Source of the DNA: Phoronis australis
Lineage: Eukaryota > Phoronida > Phoronidae
Assembly (NCBI GenBank): GCA_002633005.1
Contig: NMRA01000790.1
Span: 102,136-143,522 of the forward strand
Direction: 5' to 3'
DNA length: 41,387 nucleotides
In this document: positions 23,968-36,640 of the stretch, piece by piece
Layout: each line of letters begins with the position of its first letter
How positions within the stretch are numbered: the stretch's first letter is position 1
The notes under the pieces: model-generated
What the model was told of the DNA's origin: nothing
What the model saw: only the letters and a program-made list of their open reading frames with translations
Database searches by the model: none
Program-made: the position numbers and the translations under genes

Positions 23968-25399
23968 GGATGGTCATGAAATTTTTAGAGAGAGCATAGC
24001 TACATGTAAATGTAATCTTGATAATCTGATGTATCCCACTGTTGTTGAGTTCCACTGCAACAGTGTTAATTTCCTTTGTGGGTGCTTAATAATCTTTCAA
24101 GTTCCACTATAAATCTCTACGGTGTTTGGCATATGTGTACTAATGAAAGAGAGAGTAGCACTTACCTTTGGACATCCAGAATGTACACGTACTGTAAGTC
24201 CCGGCGGCCTTCTTTACAATTGTATGCTCACACATGAATATGTAGATTCATGGGTGCACTCGGTCGTCATCACCATACATCCTGTTGGCTGGTGTCGGCA
24301 GTCTGGTTGACTGTAACTCTGACACTTTTTCATGGATTTTGGTGAATTTTGTACATATGACGGATTGGATGACACGACCCATTTTCGGACCTATTTTTCT
24401 ACCGTTAGTGTCGACTTGTATGTTATTCTGTACATTGAAGTTCCTTGACATGTGTCCTTTAAATTCGGCATATACGAATATGCGATTCTGTTATAGAGAC
24501 GACGACACCAACGTATATTGACGTAATCTGCACCGCCTGTGGCCATTTTTATTTCATTTCGTTATTCAGAGTCCGTCTCTTTCCGTCTAACTTCAAGGAT
24601 ATTTACGAAACTTTTAAGTTAAAACACCTGTACTACCATGGAGATGGTCACGACTGATGTAGGTTTTTGGACGTCTTCAACTTCTCCGGCGCCTCTAATG
24701 GAAATGTACCTCAATTTTTTGCAATACCTTTGATTTATCTACACGAATGTGTTAACTGAAAAGGATACACGTGACCTTCATTTTGGGACGTGTCCATTTA
24801 TTGTTGTACTTGAAGGATATTTGTGAAATACTGTGAACACGTGTTCCAGTTCATGTATTCTCAAGTTTGGCAAACAATCTCAAATTGTCCTTGGTTGCAA
24901 ATATTATTAACCTCTAATACATAGTGCAGGAATGTTGTGTTTTTATCCACGATTCACAATACTTGTGTCGGCAGGTGGAGTTTCACCCTTCCGAGCCGTT
25001 TACATTTGGCGGCTGCTCCTTCGCTGCGTTATCAAAGTAGCGAAACTTATCGAAAATCATTGCGGTATTCTGAGTAGGACTTTCTATGAAAAAATTTCAC
25101 AGGTTTTCGTAGATCGTCATTTGTTGACGAGTTCTTTTTCTCAGCCATGGGGCTGCTGCAGAGGCGAGCTTTCAAGATCCGGTTGCTGGTGTTGCCACCA
25201 AGTCAAACAGGTAGTCTGGCCAGCCAAGACACCTAAATTTGCTGAATGCCCTTGCACAGACGCTTAATTTCGTTTAATTTTAGCAAAGTGCACATGTTAC
25301 ACAGTAACCATTCACCGCTTGGGCTTTAATTTTCCCGCGAATCGACTTTCACTCAAGGGAAAGAATACTTAATATCCTAGAATGTACTGTGATTTACAG

Positions 25400-25435
25400 A
25401 TACCATGAAACCCACTGGAAATGAAGAAGGTGGAG
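25400..25435 (+). CDS. Stalk microexon 36-a (unit E1, first)
   Basis: The exon is 36 nt with acceptor GATTTACAG and donor GTATGT, phase 1 at both ends. With a preceding G it reads D-T-M-K-P-T-G-N-E-E-G-G and donates a G to the next codon. It is a Gly/Glu-rich flexible stalk segment. Its counterpart in E2 (34642) has M to I and E to G changes. The invariant end GGTGGAG before GTATGTC is shared with other members of this family. Confidence 0.7.
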
Positions 25436-25974
25436 GTATGTCGACATTTTAAAAATAACCGATGTGATACTGTAGAGCATTAAATATACAAATGCCGCTT
25501 TCTCGGCAAGTTCTAAGACAGTCGTTTTCTTTTCAACAAACTTGTGTGGTTGCTCCAAACTACAAATCTGTTACGAATTCACTTTTTACATATGAGCTGT
25601 CCTGGGATCACATCTATGCACACATGACTTATGCAGCATTGCTTTAATCGAGTATAATTCTGCTCGAATTATTTTAGCACTTTTAGAAACATTTATTTCA
25701 AATAATTGGGAAATGGTGCAAGGAATTGGGAAACTAGAATATCGTTTAGCTGTAACTCCGACGGTACTGTGCACCGAAGAGTCTTTACTGCGAAACGCTG
25801 TTACCTTCCCTTTATGCGAACTTTGTTTTTATTGATTTTTACTCCGATATATTTATAATCCAAAAATGATAGACTTATAAGAACAGGGATACAGCATAAT
25901 ATAAAATTTTCCCGCGAATCGACTGTCGCTTAAGGAAATGAATAGTTATCGTAGGACTGTATTATGATTTACAG

Positions 25975-26010
25975 ATACCGTAAAGCCAACTGATAATGGA
26001 GAAGGTGGAG
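25975..26010 (+). CDS. Stalk microexon 36-b (unit E1, second)
   Basis: The exon is 36 nt with acceptor GATTTACAG and donor GTATGT, phase 1 at both ends, reading D-T-V-K-P-T-D-N-G-E-G-G. It differs from its E2 counterpart (35221) by one residue, Asp for Gly in the P-T-x-N motif. The frame is open only in the predicted phase (frame +1 of the exon hits TAA). Confidence 0.72.
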
Positions 26011-27061
26011 GTATGTCAATATTTTAAACGTAACCGATGTGATACTGCAGAGGTTAACATTAAATAGGCAAAATGCCACTTTCTTGGCACGTACATGTAC
26101 TAAGACCGTCGTTTTCTTTCCGACGAAATATGTGAGATTACTCAAAACTGCAAATCTCTTACGAATTCCCCTTTTTTCAGAGGAGCTGTCCTGTGATCAT
26201 TTCCATGTAAAACAGCAGACATAAATTGTGCTGCATCGCTTTAATCCTGTTCGAACTATTTTGGAATTTATTCCGAATGTTTTGGAAATGAACTCCCTCA
26301 ACTACTGTGGCACCCTCTTACAGCAATTTATTTTTGTAGTGCCCCGTTTTCTACCAAGTTCTTTGATTGATCTGCTGGAAATTTACTATAATATGTTCCA
26401 GTTGATAAATAAGAGTACACCTGACCTTCATTTTAATCACGCTTGAAGGAACCTTATAATATTACACAAATGTGTTTCTTTGAATTTACAAATTTGTAAA
26501 ATCCTTACGTTTGTGCTTGGTTGCAAATATCGTCATCTCCAATATATCAGAGGTTATTGTCCTGAAAACTGGCAATTGAATTCTTCTCTTTCCCCGAAGG
26601 CAGAAAGCGCGTTGTTTTCAATGACCAAATGGTTTGGGATGTCAGACTTTATTTCACAAGTCTAACTTTATTACTTTAGAAAAATTCCAGATTTCAATGG
26701 TTTAAAAATACAGGAACTGAAAAATAACTCCAAGAAAGGGCATTCTTCTCGGTTCAAAATTAAAGCGAACAACTTGTTTATTGATTCGATCCACATTTTC
26801 TTGTCTTTGACTGCTGTCGAGAATTTAAACAATTTATCATCAGAAATTAAACGGCCCTGGATGTGTTTCAAATCAGGAGTTTTGTTCAATTACGCAACCT
26901 ACGCACACCCGATCCACAGCCAGCATAACACCGCACGGGCGATAGCACATGCCAGTCATTACAACGTATATCCCAACACACCCCATTGTGTTATAAGGTT
27001 AGCTCATGCCTTTGTATTTCATTGGCTATTTGCGTGGATGTCTTCTATGAATTTTTAACAG

Positions 27062-27109
27062 GCAAACCAACAACGAAATCTGTGATTACAGCAACTCCTA
27101 AAGATTCGA
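27062..27109 (+). CDS. Stalk microexon 48-c (unit F1)
   Basis: The exon is 48 nt with acceptor ATTTTTAACAG and donor GTAAGC, phase 1 at both ends. After a G it reads G-K-P-T-T-K-S-V-I-T-A-T-P-K-D-S. It differs from the B/C exon at five or six positions, yet keeps K-P-T, S-V, A-T and K-D and the exact length, which argues that the frame has been under selection. Confidence 0.7.
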
Positions 27110-27910
27110 GTAAGCTTAACTTCCAGTTTTATTGTATCATACCGCACACGTCCGGGTCTGTGCTCAGCTGAGTTATAAAAACGACACTACATTCAATGAG
27201 CATGTAGGCAAGGTGTCTAACTGTAAATGAGCATTAACAGGGACGAGGAGGGAATAGTCACGGATTCGACGTGTTTCCGGCAGCTTTTTTGCTTTACTCT
27301 GTTCAGACTTGCTCTTTAATTTGTGATTTAGTTGCCTTTATCTTTACCAGATCAAGCTGATTGCAATTTGAGAAACATCTGGTTATTGATTGTAATTGTT
27401 CACAATGCCCAGGTTTTCCATCGGTCTTGTTTTCTGGATGACAGATTGTGTCGCATTCCATCACGGAAAGACGTCGATGTCTGTGAAGGTTTCATTTTGT
27501 TTACCGTTTTATGTATTTTACAAAAGGCACTTCTGTTAATCGTGTCCTATACATCATCCCTACATCAGTTAACCTCTGATGCTTTTCTGTGTGTCGCATG
27601 CGTACCAAAGTAACCACTATTTACTAAGAAAATGACACTGAAACACAGTCGTCTGTCATTTTTGGTGCAAATTCTCGTTCTCGATCGCCTTCCGGTTGTT
27701 CTCGATCAAAGGTTTGTCGTAATGTCTATGTCTCGTCACCTTTTCATGTTCATTTTACTCAATATACTTACGTCATTCAGATACAAGAGTAACACATTTT
27801 ATTTCTCAAAAGTTTGCCACTGGTTTTCAAGGTCAAGAGTAAGAGAATTAGTACCACTTTTTAATACGTCATTTGCAAAAGAATATAAAGAAATTGTTGA
27901 CATTGAAAAC

Positions 27911-29583
27911 CGTTTATCCCATACGCGTTAAATCTGTTGAGGGAAATACGGCCAAATAATGTTTTCCGTATTCACATGGCCCACTACTTCAACAGTGACC
28001 TCTGTCATTGAAAGTTCAATATTTAGGGCATTGTCGACTCGACGTCGTTAGCTGGTTAGATCACCAATCTTGCGGAAATTAGTTTAACGTTATACAATCA
28101 CTGGAGTGTAAATAGGTCTCAATCGTAATATCTGGAAGTTGATTGTTAATTATATGACGGTTCATTTGCTAAAAATTATATCGTCTGCAACTCAGGTGCA
28201 GATTCCTCGATAATTGCAATACCGAATATTGTTGTTATTTAACTTTTTTCGGGAGATGTTACACGTTCAGTGCAAAGTTACCGCTGTTTTCATCATCGTT
28301 ATCTCTTTCCAAGTAATAAATCGTTACATTTAAACCATTTCTTTTGCTAGAGAAAACTTTTAACCTAACGTGCAAGTACATACATGTAGGATGTGATCTG
28401 CCACGTGAACTGTCTGGGTGAAGAATTTTAAAAATCTGCGGGAAAAATGAAAGAAACTAAGGAATTCGAAGCATCTGGGATACATGTAAAACATCATTCC
28501 GCATATCGACCTTAACCTTCGGTCTCGGACGATACGCGGAACAATGTCTCGTGGGTCATTACTTCATGTACGCCACTCTCGGTACGTTTTGTGTGTATAC
28601 GTGTACAAAGCAATATTCAATACCGCACAATGTAACATGTGATGTAATAGCAGTAGTAATAGCAAATGTTTCTATAAAACTATAAGTATTGTAAAAAGGT
28701 CCCAAACACAAGACATGATTTCACTTACGAGATCAAATCCCGGCAGTACATATGTTGTCATGACAGGTTGAAATATTCACCTGCATGAGATGTGAGTCAT
28801 AAAAGTTAGTGCATGCACAGCCATCGTGTCTCCACATCAAGATTTGGTTTGCATGGCGCCTATCATTACAAGCTGATTACTATAAAAGGTCATTCACTGT
28901 GGTATACATACACAAAGCATACCGAGAGTGGCGAACATGAAGTAGGGTAATATCCTACGAGACATTATCCCGCGTATCGAGCGAGACCGAATTCCATATG
29001 CTTCGGATTCCTAAATGTCTTTCTTTTCTTGGGCAGAATTTTTAAATACCTCACTCAGACTGTTCACGTGTCGGATCACATCCTGTATGTATGTACGTGC
29101 ACCGCAAGTTTTCCTTAGCAAAAGAAACAGTCTTAAATATAACGACTTATTAAGTAAAAAGAGTTAACAAAGATGAAAACAACGGTAACTGTGAAAGGAA
29201 CCTGTAATATCTGGAAATAGTTAAATAACAGCAATATTTGATTTTCTGTTTGCTCAGGAATCGGCGCCTGAGTTGCAGACGAAATAATATTTAGCATTTG
29301 AAATCTGAGACGGAACTGTCATAAAATTAAAAGTCCTGTTCCAGATGTTATGATTGGGACTTGATTGCATGTCGAGTATTATTTACACTGCTGCAATATA
29401 CTTTAAACTATTCTTGGAAAGCTTGCTGACCGAACCGGCTAACGACGTCGAGTCGACATTCACCTACCATTTGAACTTTAAATTTCAGTGGTCACTGTTG
29501 AAGTAGTGCAGGAGGTGAATACGGCAAAACATTATTACGTGGCCGTATTGTACTCGACTGATTGAACGTGCGTGGGATAAATT
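27911..29583. repeat. Large inverted repeat, arms about 0.69 kb, spacer about 0.3 kb
   Basis: The left arm (about 27911-28605) and the right arm (about 28902-29583) are reverse complements with clear divergence. For example, GGAAATACGGCCAAATAATG at 27942 matches the inverted 29525-29550 region, and CGCCACTCTCGGTA at 28571 matches the inverted 28919-28932. It could be a non-autonomous transposon with long terminal inverted repeats or a foldback element. No transposase frame or target duplication was found. Confidence 0.8.
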
Positions 29584-29590
29584 TGTGTTA

Positions 29591-30494
29591 GCCAAGTGAA
29601 AATGATACCTAACTCAGGAAACAATTAAGATATAGCATATAGTTTCGTACCCTTATTGTTACTCGATGGGGAATAACAATTTTTTCCGGTCGCCGACGTG
29701 TATACCGTTGTACGGAGGAAAACGTGTTGAATGTGGTGGCATGTATTGTCACACTTGGCATCAACTAATTGAGGCCTTTCAGAAAGAGCCTGATGTCAGG
29801 ACCCTCGTTCATCCAAAGGGAAAGGTGCATGTGCCTTGTGAGCGCGGATCATTTTGGGATGAAGGGGAAATTCTACCTTCCGATCAACATCAATTGCACT
29901 ATCATCCTGTCGCAAGCCCTCATAAGCTCTGCATCAAACACGAACTTTAAAATTAGCTCGTAAGTAAATAACGACATATCTAACCAACGTTTTGGTTTGT
30001 TACTCTAAATCATTCCCAAGGAAACAGTTCACAGACTCAAAACAGGCGACACGGATCAAGAAGAGATTGTACAGGTACACCTCAGGCTCCTCATAAATGA
30101 GGTTATCCATTGATGATTGAATCATGCTGAGCGTTACCTCAATAGAAACATTGGTTCATTTGAGCTCCAACTGTTTTGATTTCTGGTCTCTTTCCTCTCA
30201 CAGTGCATTTTGACGTGTACTTGTACAGTCTCTTCTCTACCTCTGCCACCTGTTTTGATCCTGTGAACAGTTTCCTTGAGAATGCTTTAGAGTAATAAAC
30301 CGAAACGTTGGATAGATACATGTATGTTGTATTTTATTTACGCGCTAATTTTATAGTTCGTGCTTCTGTTCTGCATCAAGTAGCCAAAAATAACATTTTG
30401 TGCACTTATGTGAGTGACAAATGATTCGAACCTGATGGGAAAATTTTCAACCTCTTCAGGAGAACTTTTGGACATCTTGAAGGAAATTTCGCAT
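29591..30494. other. Spacer between F1 and F2, nothing recognised
   Basis: This is unique sequence within the array. One frame of 94 codons (29666-29950) has no recognisable domain and no splice support. No RNA gene or repeat is seen. Confidence 0.5.
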
Positions 30495-32682
30495 GAGGGT
30501 TTGAGGGCCCTGGAAGTGTTTCAAATCGGGAGCTTTTTAGAATTATGCAGCCTGCGTACAGTCCATGCAAAGCAAGAATAGCACTGTGTGGCACAAGTAT
30601 TGTCAATTATGACAATATATGGTCAGCTGCATGTCTTGACATTTCATTGGCTATTTGAAAGGATGTCTTCTATACAACTTTTACAGCACAACGTGCAGCA
30701 CATTCTGTGGATACAGCAACCCCTAAAGATACGAGTAAGCTTGAATTACAGTTTTATTGCATCATACCGCTCTCGTCCGAGTCTGTGCTCAGTTGGGTTA
30801 GAAAAATGACACCGATGCATTCAATGAACATGTAGGAGAGGTGATTAGCTAAAGATGAGCGTTTATCAGGACGAGTAGGGTATAGTCAGAGTGTTGACAT
30901 GTTTCCAGCGGCGATCTTGTTTGTTTTACTCTATTCAGACATGCTCTTGAAGTAATTTGTGTCGCACTCCATCACGGAAACACGCCGATGTCTGTGAAAG
31001 TTTCATTTTGTTTACCGTTTCATGTATTTTACAAAAGTCACTTCTGTTAATCGTGTCCTATACATCATCTCTACATCAGTTAACCTCTGATGCTTTTCTG
31101 TGTGTCGCATTCGTACCAAAGTAACCACTATTTACTAAGAAAATGACACTGAAACACAGTCGTCTGTCATTTTTGGTGCAAATTCTCGTTCTTGATCGCC
31201 TTCCGGTTGTTCTCTATCAAAGGTTTGTCGTAATGTCTATGCCTTGTCACCTTTTCATGTTCATTTTACTCAATATACTTACGTCATGCAGATACAATAG
31301 TAACACATTTTATTTCTCAAAAGTTTGCCACTGGTTTTCAAGGTCAAGAGTAAGAGAATTAGTACCACTTTGAAATACGTTATTTGCAAAAGAATATAAA
31401 GAAATTGTTGACATTGAAAACCGTTTATCCCATACGCGTCAAATCTGTTGAGGGAAATACGGCCAAATAATGTTTTCCGTATTCACATCGCCCACTACTT
31501 CAACAGTGACCTCTGACATTGAAAGTTCAATATTTAGGGCAATGTCGACTCGGCGTCGTTAGCTGGTTAGATCATCAAAATTTCGGAAAATAGTTTAAAG
31601 TAATACAATTGCATTAGTGTAAATAACATTTAACATTCAATTAGGTCTCAATCGTGATATCTAGAACTTGATTGTTAATTATATGACGGTTCATTTGCTA
31701 AATATTATATCGTCTGCAACTCAGGTGCAGATTCCTCGATAATTGCAATATCGAATATTGTTGTTATTTAACATTTTCGGGAGATGTTACACGTTCAGTG
31801 CAAAGTTACCGCTGTTTTCATCATCGTTATCTCTTTCCAAGTAATAAATCGTTACATTTAAACCATTTCTTTTGCTAGAGAAAACTTTTAACCTAACGTG
31901 CAAGTACATACATGTTGGATGTGATCTGCCACGTGAACTGTCTGGATGAAGTATTTAAAAAATATGCGTGAAAAATGAAAGAAACTAAGGAATTCGAAAC
32001 ATCTGGGATACATGTAAAACGTTCCTCGACTGGCGTAGATGAAGTAATATCCCACTCGACATCATTCCGCATATCGCCCTCAACCTTCGGTCTCGGTCGA
32101 TACGCGGAACAATGTCTCGTGGGTTATATTACTTCATGTACGCCACTCTCGGTACGTTTTGTGTATATACGTGCACAAAGCAATATTCAATACCACACAA
32201 TGTAACATGTGATGTAATAGCAGTAGTAATAGCAAATGTTTCTATAAAACTATAAGTATTGTAAAAAGGTCACAAACACAAAACATGATTTCACTTACGA
32301 GATCAAATTCCGGCAGTACATATGTTGTCATGATAGGTTGAAATGTTCACCTGCATGAGATGTGAGTCATAAAAATTAGTGCATGCAAATCCATCGTGTC
32401 TCCACATCAAGATTTGGTTTGCATGGCACCTCTCATTACAAGCTGATTACTTTAAAAGATCATTCACTGTGGTATACATACACAAAGCATACCGAGAGTT
32501 GCGAACATGAAGTAGGGTGATATCCTACGAGACATTATCCCGCGTATCGAGCGAGACCGAATTCCATATGCTTCGGATTCCTAAATGTCTTTCTTTTCTT
32601 GGGTAGAGTTTTTAAATTCTTCACTCAGACTGTTCACGTGTCGGATCACATCCTGTATGTATGTACGTGCACCGCAAAGGTA
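30495..32682. repeat. Repeat unit F2 with one 48-nt exon and a truncated inverted repeat
   Basis: It is a copy of F1. The left arm and spacer of the inverted repeat are complete (about 31417-32467), but the right arm stops at about 32682, where sequence like the end of unit C takes over. That junction marks a recombination or deletion breakpoint. Confidence 0.85.
30687..30734 (+). CDS. Stalk microexon 48-d (unit F2)
   Basis: The exon is 48 nt with acceptor CTTTTACAG and donor GTAAGC, phase 1 at both ends, reading A-Q-R-A-A-H-S-V-D-T-A-T-P-K-D-T after a G. It has lost the K-P-T start (Q-R-A instead) but keeps A-H-S-V, A-T-P-K-D-T and an intact frame. It could be functional or beginning to drift. 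Confidence 0.62.
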
Positions 32683-32685
32683 GGA

Positions 32686-33287
32686 AAGATGATTAGCTGA
32701 AGATGAGCGTTCATCAGGACGAGTAGGGTATAGTCACGCTGTTGACATTTTTCCAGCGGCCATCTTGTTTTACTCTATTCAGACATGCTGTTGAAGTAAT
32801 TTGGGATTTAACTACCTTTCTCTTTGCAAGATAAATCTGATTGCACATTGAGACGCCAATAGGGCTTTTAAATTGTTCCCAATGCTCAGGTTCCCAATCG
32901 ATCTTGTTTTGAGGAAGAGAATTTACGTCGGATGACAGTGAATTAAATTTCATTCCAATGCCTAAAAATACGGATTAAATCAAGGAAACATGTCGATGTC
33001 TGTAAAAAGTTCATTTTGTTTACCGTTTCACGTATTATACAAAAGGCACTTCTATTAATTATTCATGTCCTATGCAATATATAAACATCCGCGGTTCCTA
33101 AAATAGAAAATGACATTGTCAAAATTTATTGAATGACCTCACTCAGCTCTAGAAGATTCCATTACCTACGTAAGCACTCAAATTTTGACAAATGTCCTTC
33201 AAATCTAAGCCGCTTCTCCTCATTGCAATTGAATTTAAGGGTCCAAGTTTTAACGCATGCTAATCTATCTGCTGGATCGTTTGTAGC
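32686..33287. repeat. Partial unit C copy (C') joined to E2
   Basis: From GATTAGCTGAAGATGAGCG this matches the last about 600 bases of units B and C but starts just after the position of the 48-nt exon, so the exon is missing. It continues directly into E2, the joint expected before the LINE tail and extra unit start separated C from E1. Confidence 0.8.
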
Positions 33288-34641
33288 ATGGTCATGAAAT
33301 TTTGCCTGCTTTCATGTTAGAGAGACCATTGCTACATGTAATCTTGATTATCCGATGTATCCCACTGTTGATGTGTGCCACTGCAACAGTGTTAATTTCC
33401 TTTGTGGGTGCTTAATAATCTTTCAAGCTCCACTATAAATCTCTACGGTGTTTGGCATATGTGTACTAATGAAAGAGAGAGTAGCACTTACCTTTGGACA
33501 TCTAGAATGTACATGTAAGTCAAGGCCTTCTTTACAATTGTATGCTCACACATGTATATGTAGATTCATGGGTGCACTTAGTCGTCATCTCCATGCATCC
33601 GGTTGGCTGGTGTCGGCAGTCTGGTTGGCTGTAACTCTGTCATGGATTTTGGTGAATTTTGTACATATGACGGATTGGATGACACGACCCATTTTCGGGC
33701 CTATTTTTCTAACCTTGTGGCAACTTGTATAATGTTCTATACCTTGCAGTTCCTTGACATGTGTCCTTTAAATTCGGCATATAAGATTCTGTTATAGAGA
33801 CTACGACACCAACTTATACTGGCGAAATCTGCACCGCCTGCGGCCATTTTTATTTCATTTCGTTATTCAGAGTCCGTCTCTTCAACGATGTTTACGAAAA
33901 TGTTAAGTTAAAACACGTGTATTCCCATGGAGATGGTCACAACTGATGTAGCTTTTTGGACGTGTTCAACTTCAACGGCGCCTCCAATGGCAATGTACCT
34001 CAATTTTTTCCAATTTCCTTGATTTATCTATACGTATTTTGCTGTATGTGTTTTAACTGAAAAGGATACTCGTGACCTTCATTTTGGGACGTGTCCATTT
34101 ATTGTTGTACTTGAAGGATATTTGTGAAATATTGTGTGTTCATGTATTCTCAAGTTTGGCAATACATAGTGCAGGAATGTTGTGTTTTTATCCACCATTC
34201 ACAATGCTTGTGTCGGCAGGTGGAGTTTCACGCATCTGAGCCGTTTGCATTTGGCGGCTGCTCCTTTGCTTGTAATCTAAGTAGCAAAACTTATCGAATT
34301 CCATTGTGGTATTCTGAGTAGGACTTTGTATGAACAAATTTCACAGGTTTTCGTAGATCGTCTTTTGTTGACGAGTTCTTTTTCTCAGCCATGAGGCTGC
34401 TGCAGAGGCAAGCTTTCAAAATCCGGTTGCTGGCGTTGCCTCCAAGTCAAACAAGTAGTCCGGTCAGTGAAGACACCTACATTTACTGAATGCCCTTGCA
34501 AAAACGTTTAATTTCGTTTAGTTTTAACATAGTGCACATGTTACACACTAACCATTCACCACTTGGGCCTTAATTTTCCCTCGAATCGACTTTCACTCAA
34601 GGAAACGAATACTTATCCTAGAACTATACTGTGACTTACAG

Positions 34642-34677
34642 GTACCATAAAACCAACTGGAAATGGCGAAGGTGGAG
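34642..34677 (+). CDS. Stalk microexon 36-c (unit E2, first)
   Basis: The exon is 36 nt with acceptor GACTTACAG and donor GTATGT, phase 1 at both ends, reading G-T-I-K-P-T-G-N-G-E-G-G after a G. It matches the family consensus. It corresponds to 36-a in E1, with three replacements and one silent change. Confidence 0.72.
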
Positions 34678-35220
34678 GTATGTCGACATTTTAAAAATAA
34701 TCGATGTGATACTGTACAGCATTAAATAGGCAAATGCCACTTCCTCGGCAAGAACTTAGACAGTCGTTTTCTTATCGACAAACTTGTGTGGTTGCTCCAA
34801 ACTGCAAATCTCTTACGTATTCACCTTTTCCATATGAGCTGTTCTGTGATAATATCTATGCACACATGACTTGTGCTGGATTGCTTTAATCGAGTTTAAT
34901 CCTGTTCGAACTATTTTAGCACTTTTACAACCATTTATTCCAAATAATTAGGAAATGGTGGAAGGAATTGGGAAACTAGAATATTGTTTGGCTGTAACTC
35001 CGAGTGTACTGTGCACCAAAGGGTCTTTACTGTGAAACGCTGTTACCTTCCCTCTCCCTTTATGCAAACTTTGTTTTATTGATTTTACTCTGATGTATTA
35101 ATAATCCAAAAACGATAGACTTTTAAGAACGGGGATACAGCCTAATATAACATTTTCCCGCGAATCGACTGTCGCTTAAGGAAATGAATACTTATCGTAG
35201 GACTATATTGTGATTTACAG

Positions 35221-35256
35221 ATACCGTAAAGCCAACTGGTAATGGAGAAGGTGGAG
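35221..35256 (+). CDS. Stalk microexon 36-d (unit E2, second)
   Basis: The exon is 36 nt with acceptor GATTTACAG and donor GTATGT, phase 1 at both ends, reading D-T-V-K-P-T-G-N-G-E-G-G. It corresponds to 36-b in E1 and is one base different from it. Confidence 0.72.
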
Positions 35257-36070
35257 GTATGTCAATATTTTAAACGTAACCGATGTGATACTGCAGAGGT
35301 TAATATTAAATAGGCAAAATGCCCCTTTCTCGGCACGTACATGTACTAAGAGCGTCGTTTTCTTTCTGACGAAATATGTGAGGTTGCTCAAAACTGCAAA
35401 TCTCTTACGAATTCCCCTTTTTCCAGAGGAGCTGTCCTGTGATCATTTCCATGTAAAACAGCAGCCATGTATTGTGCTGCATCGCTTTGATCCTGTTCGA
35501 ACTATTTTGGAATTAATTTCGAGTGTTTCGGAAATGGACTACCTCAAAACTACTGTGGCACACTCTTACAGCATTTTATTTTTGTGGTGCCTCGTTTTCT
35601 ACCAAGTTCTTTGATTGATCTGCTGGAAATTTAGTATAATATGTTACAGTTGAGAAATGAGAGTACGCCTGACCTTCATTTTAATCAAGCTTGAAGCAAC
35701 TTTATAATGTTACACAATTGTGTTTCTTTGAATTTACAAATTTGTAAAATCCTTACGTTTCTGCTTGGCTGCAAATATCTTCTCCGATATATCAGAGGTT
35801 ATTGTCCTGAAGACTGGCAATAGAATTCTTCTCTCTCCCCGAAAGTAGAAAGCGCGTTGTTTTCAATGACCAAATGTTTTGGGATGTCAGACTTTATTTC
35901 ACTAGTCGAATTGTATTACTTTAGAAAAATTCCAGATTTCAACCGTTTAAAAATACAGGAACTATAAATATCTCCAAGAAAGGGCATTCTTCTCGGTTCA
36001 AAATTAAAGCGAACAACTTGTTTATTGATTCGATTCACATTTTCTTGTCTTTGACTGATGTCGAGAATTT

Positions 36071-36339
36071 AAACAATTTAACATCATTTATCCACGGATA
36101 TTTGGTAAGTTTATCCAACTTTCACCGGACGGAGATGCATTCCTCAGCACATAAGACATACCTCACTGAAAGTGATAGGGCGAGTTGGGTAAACATTACG
36201 ACAACAACAAACAGAACATGTGGAACTCTAAAAGCGTGAAAACGCCAGTCTACAATAGTGTTTGACGGATACTGCGGTATTATTGGGGACAAATAAAACA
36301 GCAAGAATAATATATATTTTAACTAAAATTGCATTGAGA
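36071..36339. repeat. Block shared with 37080-37330
   Basis: TTTATCCACGGATATTTGG and the following about 230 bases, including CAACTTTCACCGGACGGAG, recur at 37081 onward with moderate divergence. No gene is seen; short frames in both copies lack splice support. Confidence 0.75.
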
Positions 36340-36640
36340 GGCGTCATTCATTTTGGCGGCGACAGGCCGATGAATTATATACGCGACAGAAGCCGGAGGG
36401 AGTGAAATTAAGCCGACGGAGTGACGTCACCCAGGCCATTGAGCTGACCGACTGACGTCAGCAAGGCCAGTACGAAACTGGCCACGCTCCCTCCGCGTCC
36501 GCGATAAAACGGCCCGTGAGATTCCAAATAGGGGGCGGTGCAATACCTGGGGCCAAGGCGGTGCCGAAACGGGTGCAACGAAGGTCTGTAGTGGAGCGGC
36601 GGAGATGGAGTTTGTGCCAACGATGCATATTATATAATAA
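36340..36640. promoter_or_regulatory. GC-rich block with two CRE octamers and a TATA-like site
   Basis: It interrupts the alignment of the flanking repeat, which in the sister copy passes straight through near 37320. TGACGTCA occurs at 36422 and at 36453. Read on the minus strand, these are followed by TATATAATTC (near 36375) and then GCCGCCAAAATGA (near 36350), a layout like a CRE-TATA core promoter. The frame from that ATG is only ten codons. It may be an inserted element with its own promoter. Confidence 0.4.

Larger units (their letters stand above)
23968..26850. repeat. Repeat unit E1 with two 36-nt stalk exons
   Basis: It aligns with E2 (33288-36070) over its whole length with moderate divergence and small indels. 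It contains microexons at 25400 and 25975, about 540 bases apart, within flanks that are themselves similar to each other, an older internal duplication. No other gene is seen. Confidence 0.85.
26851..29590. repeat. Repeat unit F1 with one 48-nt exon and a large inverted repeat
   Basis: It aligns with F2 (30495-32682), which has a deletion of roughly 200 bases near 30955. The part after the exon also resembles the ends of units B and C, so all 48-nt exons sit in related surroundings. It carries the 27911-29583 inverted repeat. Confidence 0.85.
33288..36070. repeat. Repeat unit E2 with two 36-nt stalk exons
   Basis: It is a copy of E1 with microexons in the same positions and order. It ends near 36070; the sequence TTTATCCACGGATATTTGG that follows recurs at 37081. 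Confidence 0.85.
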
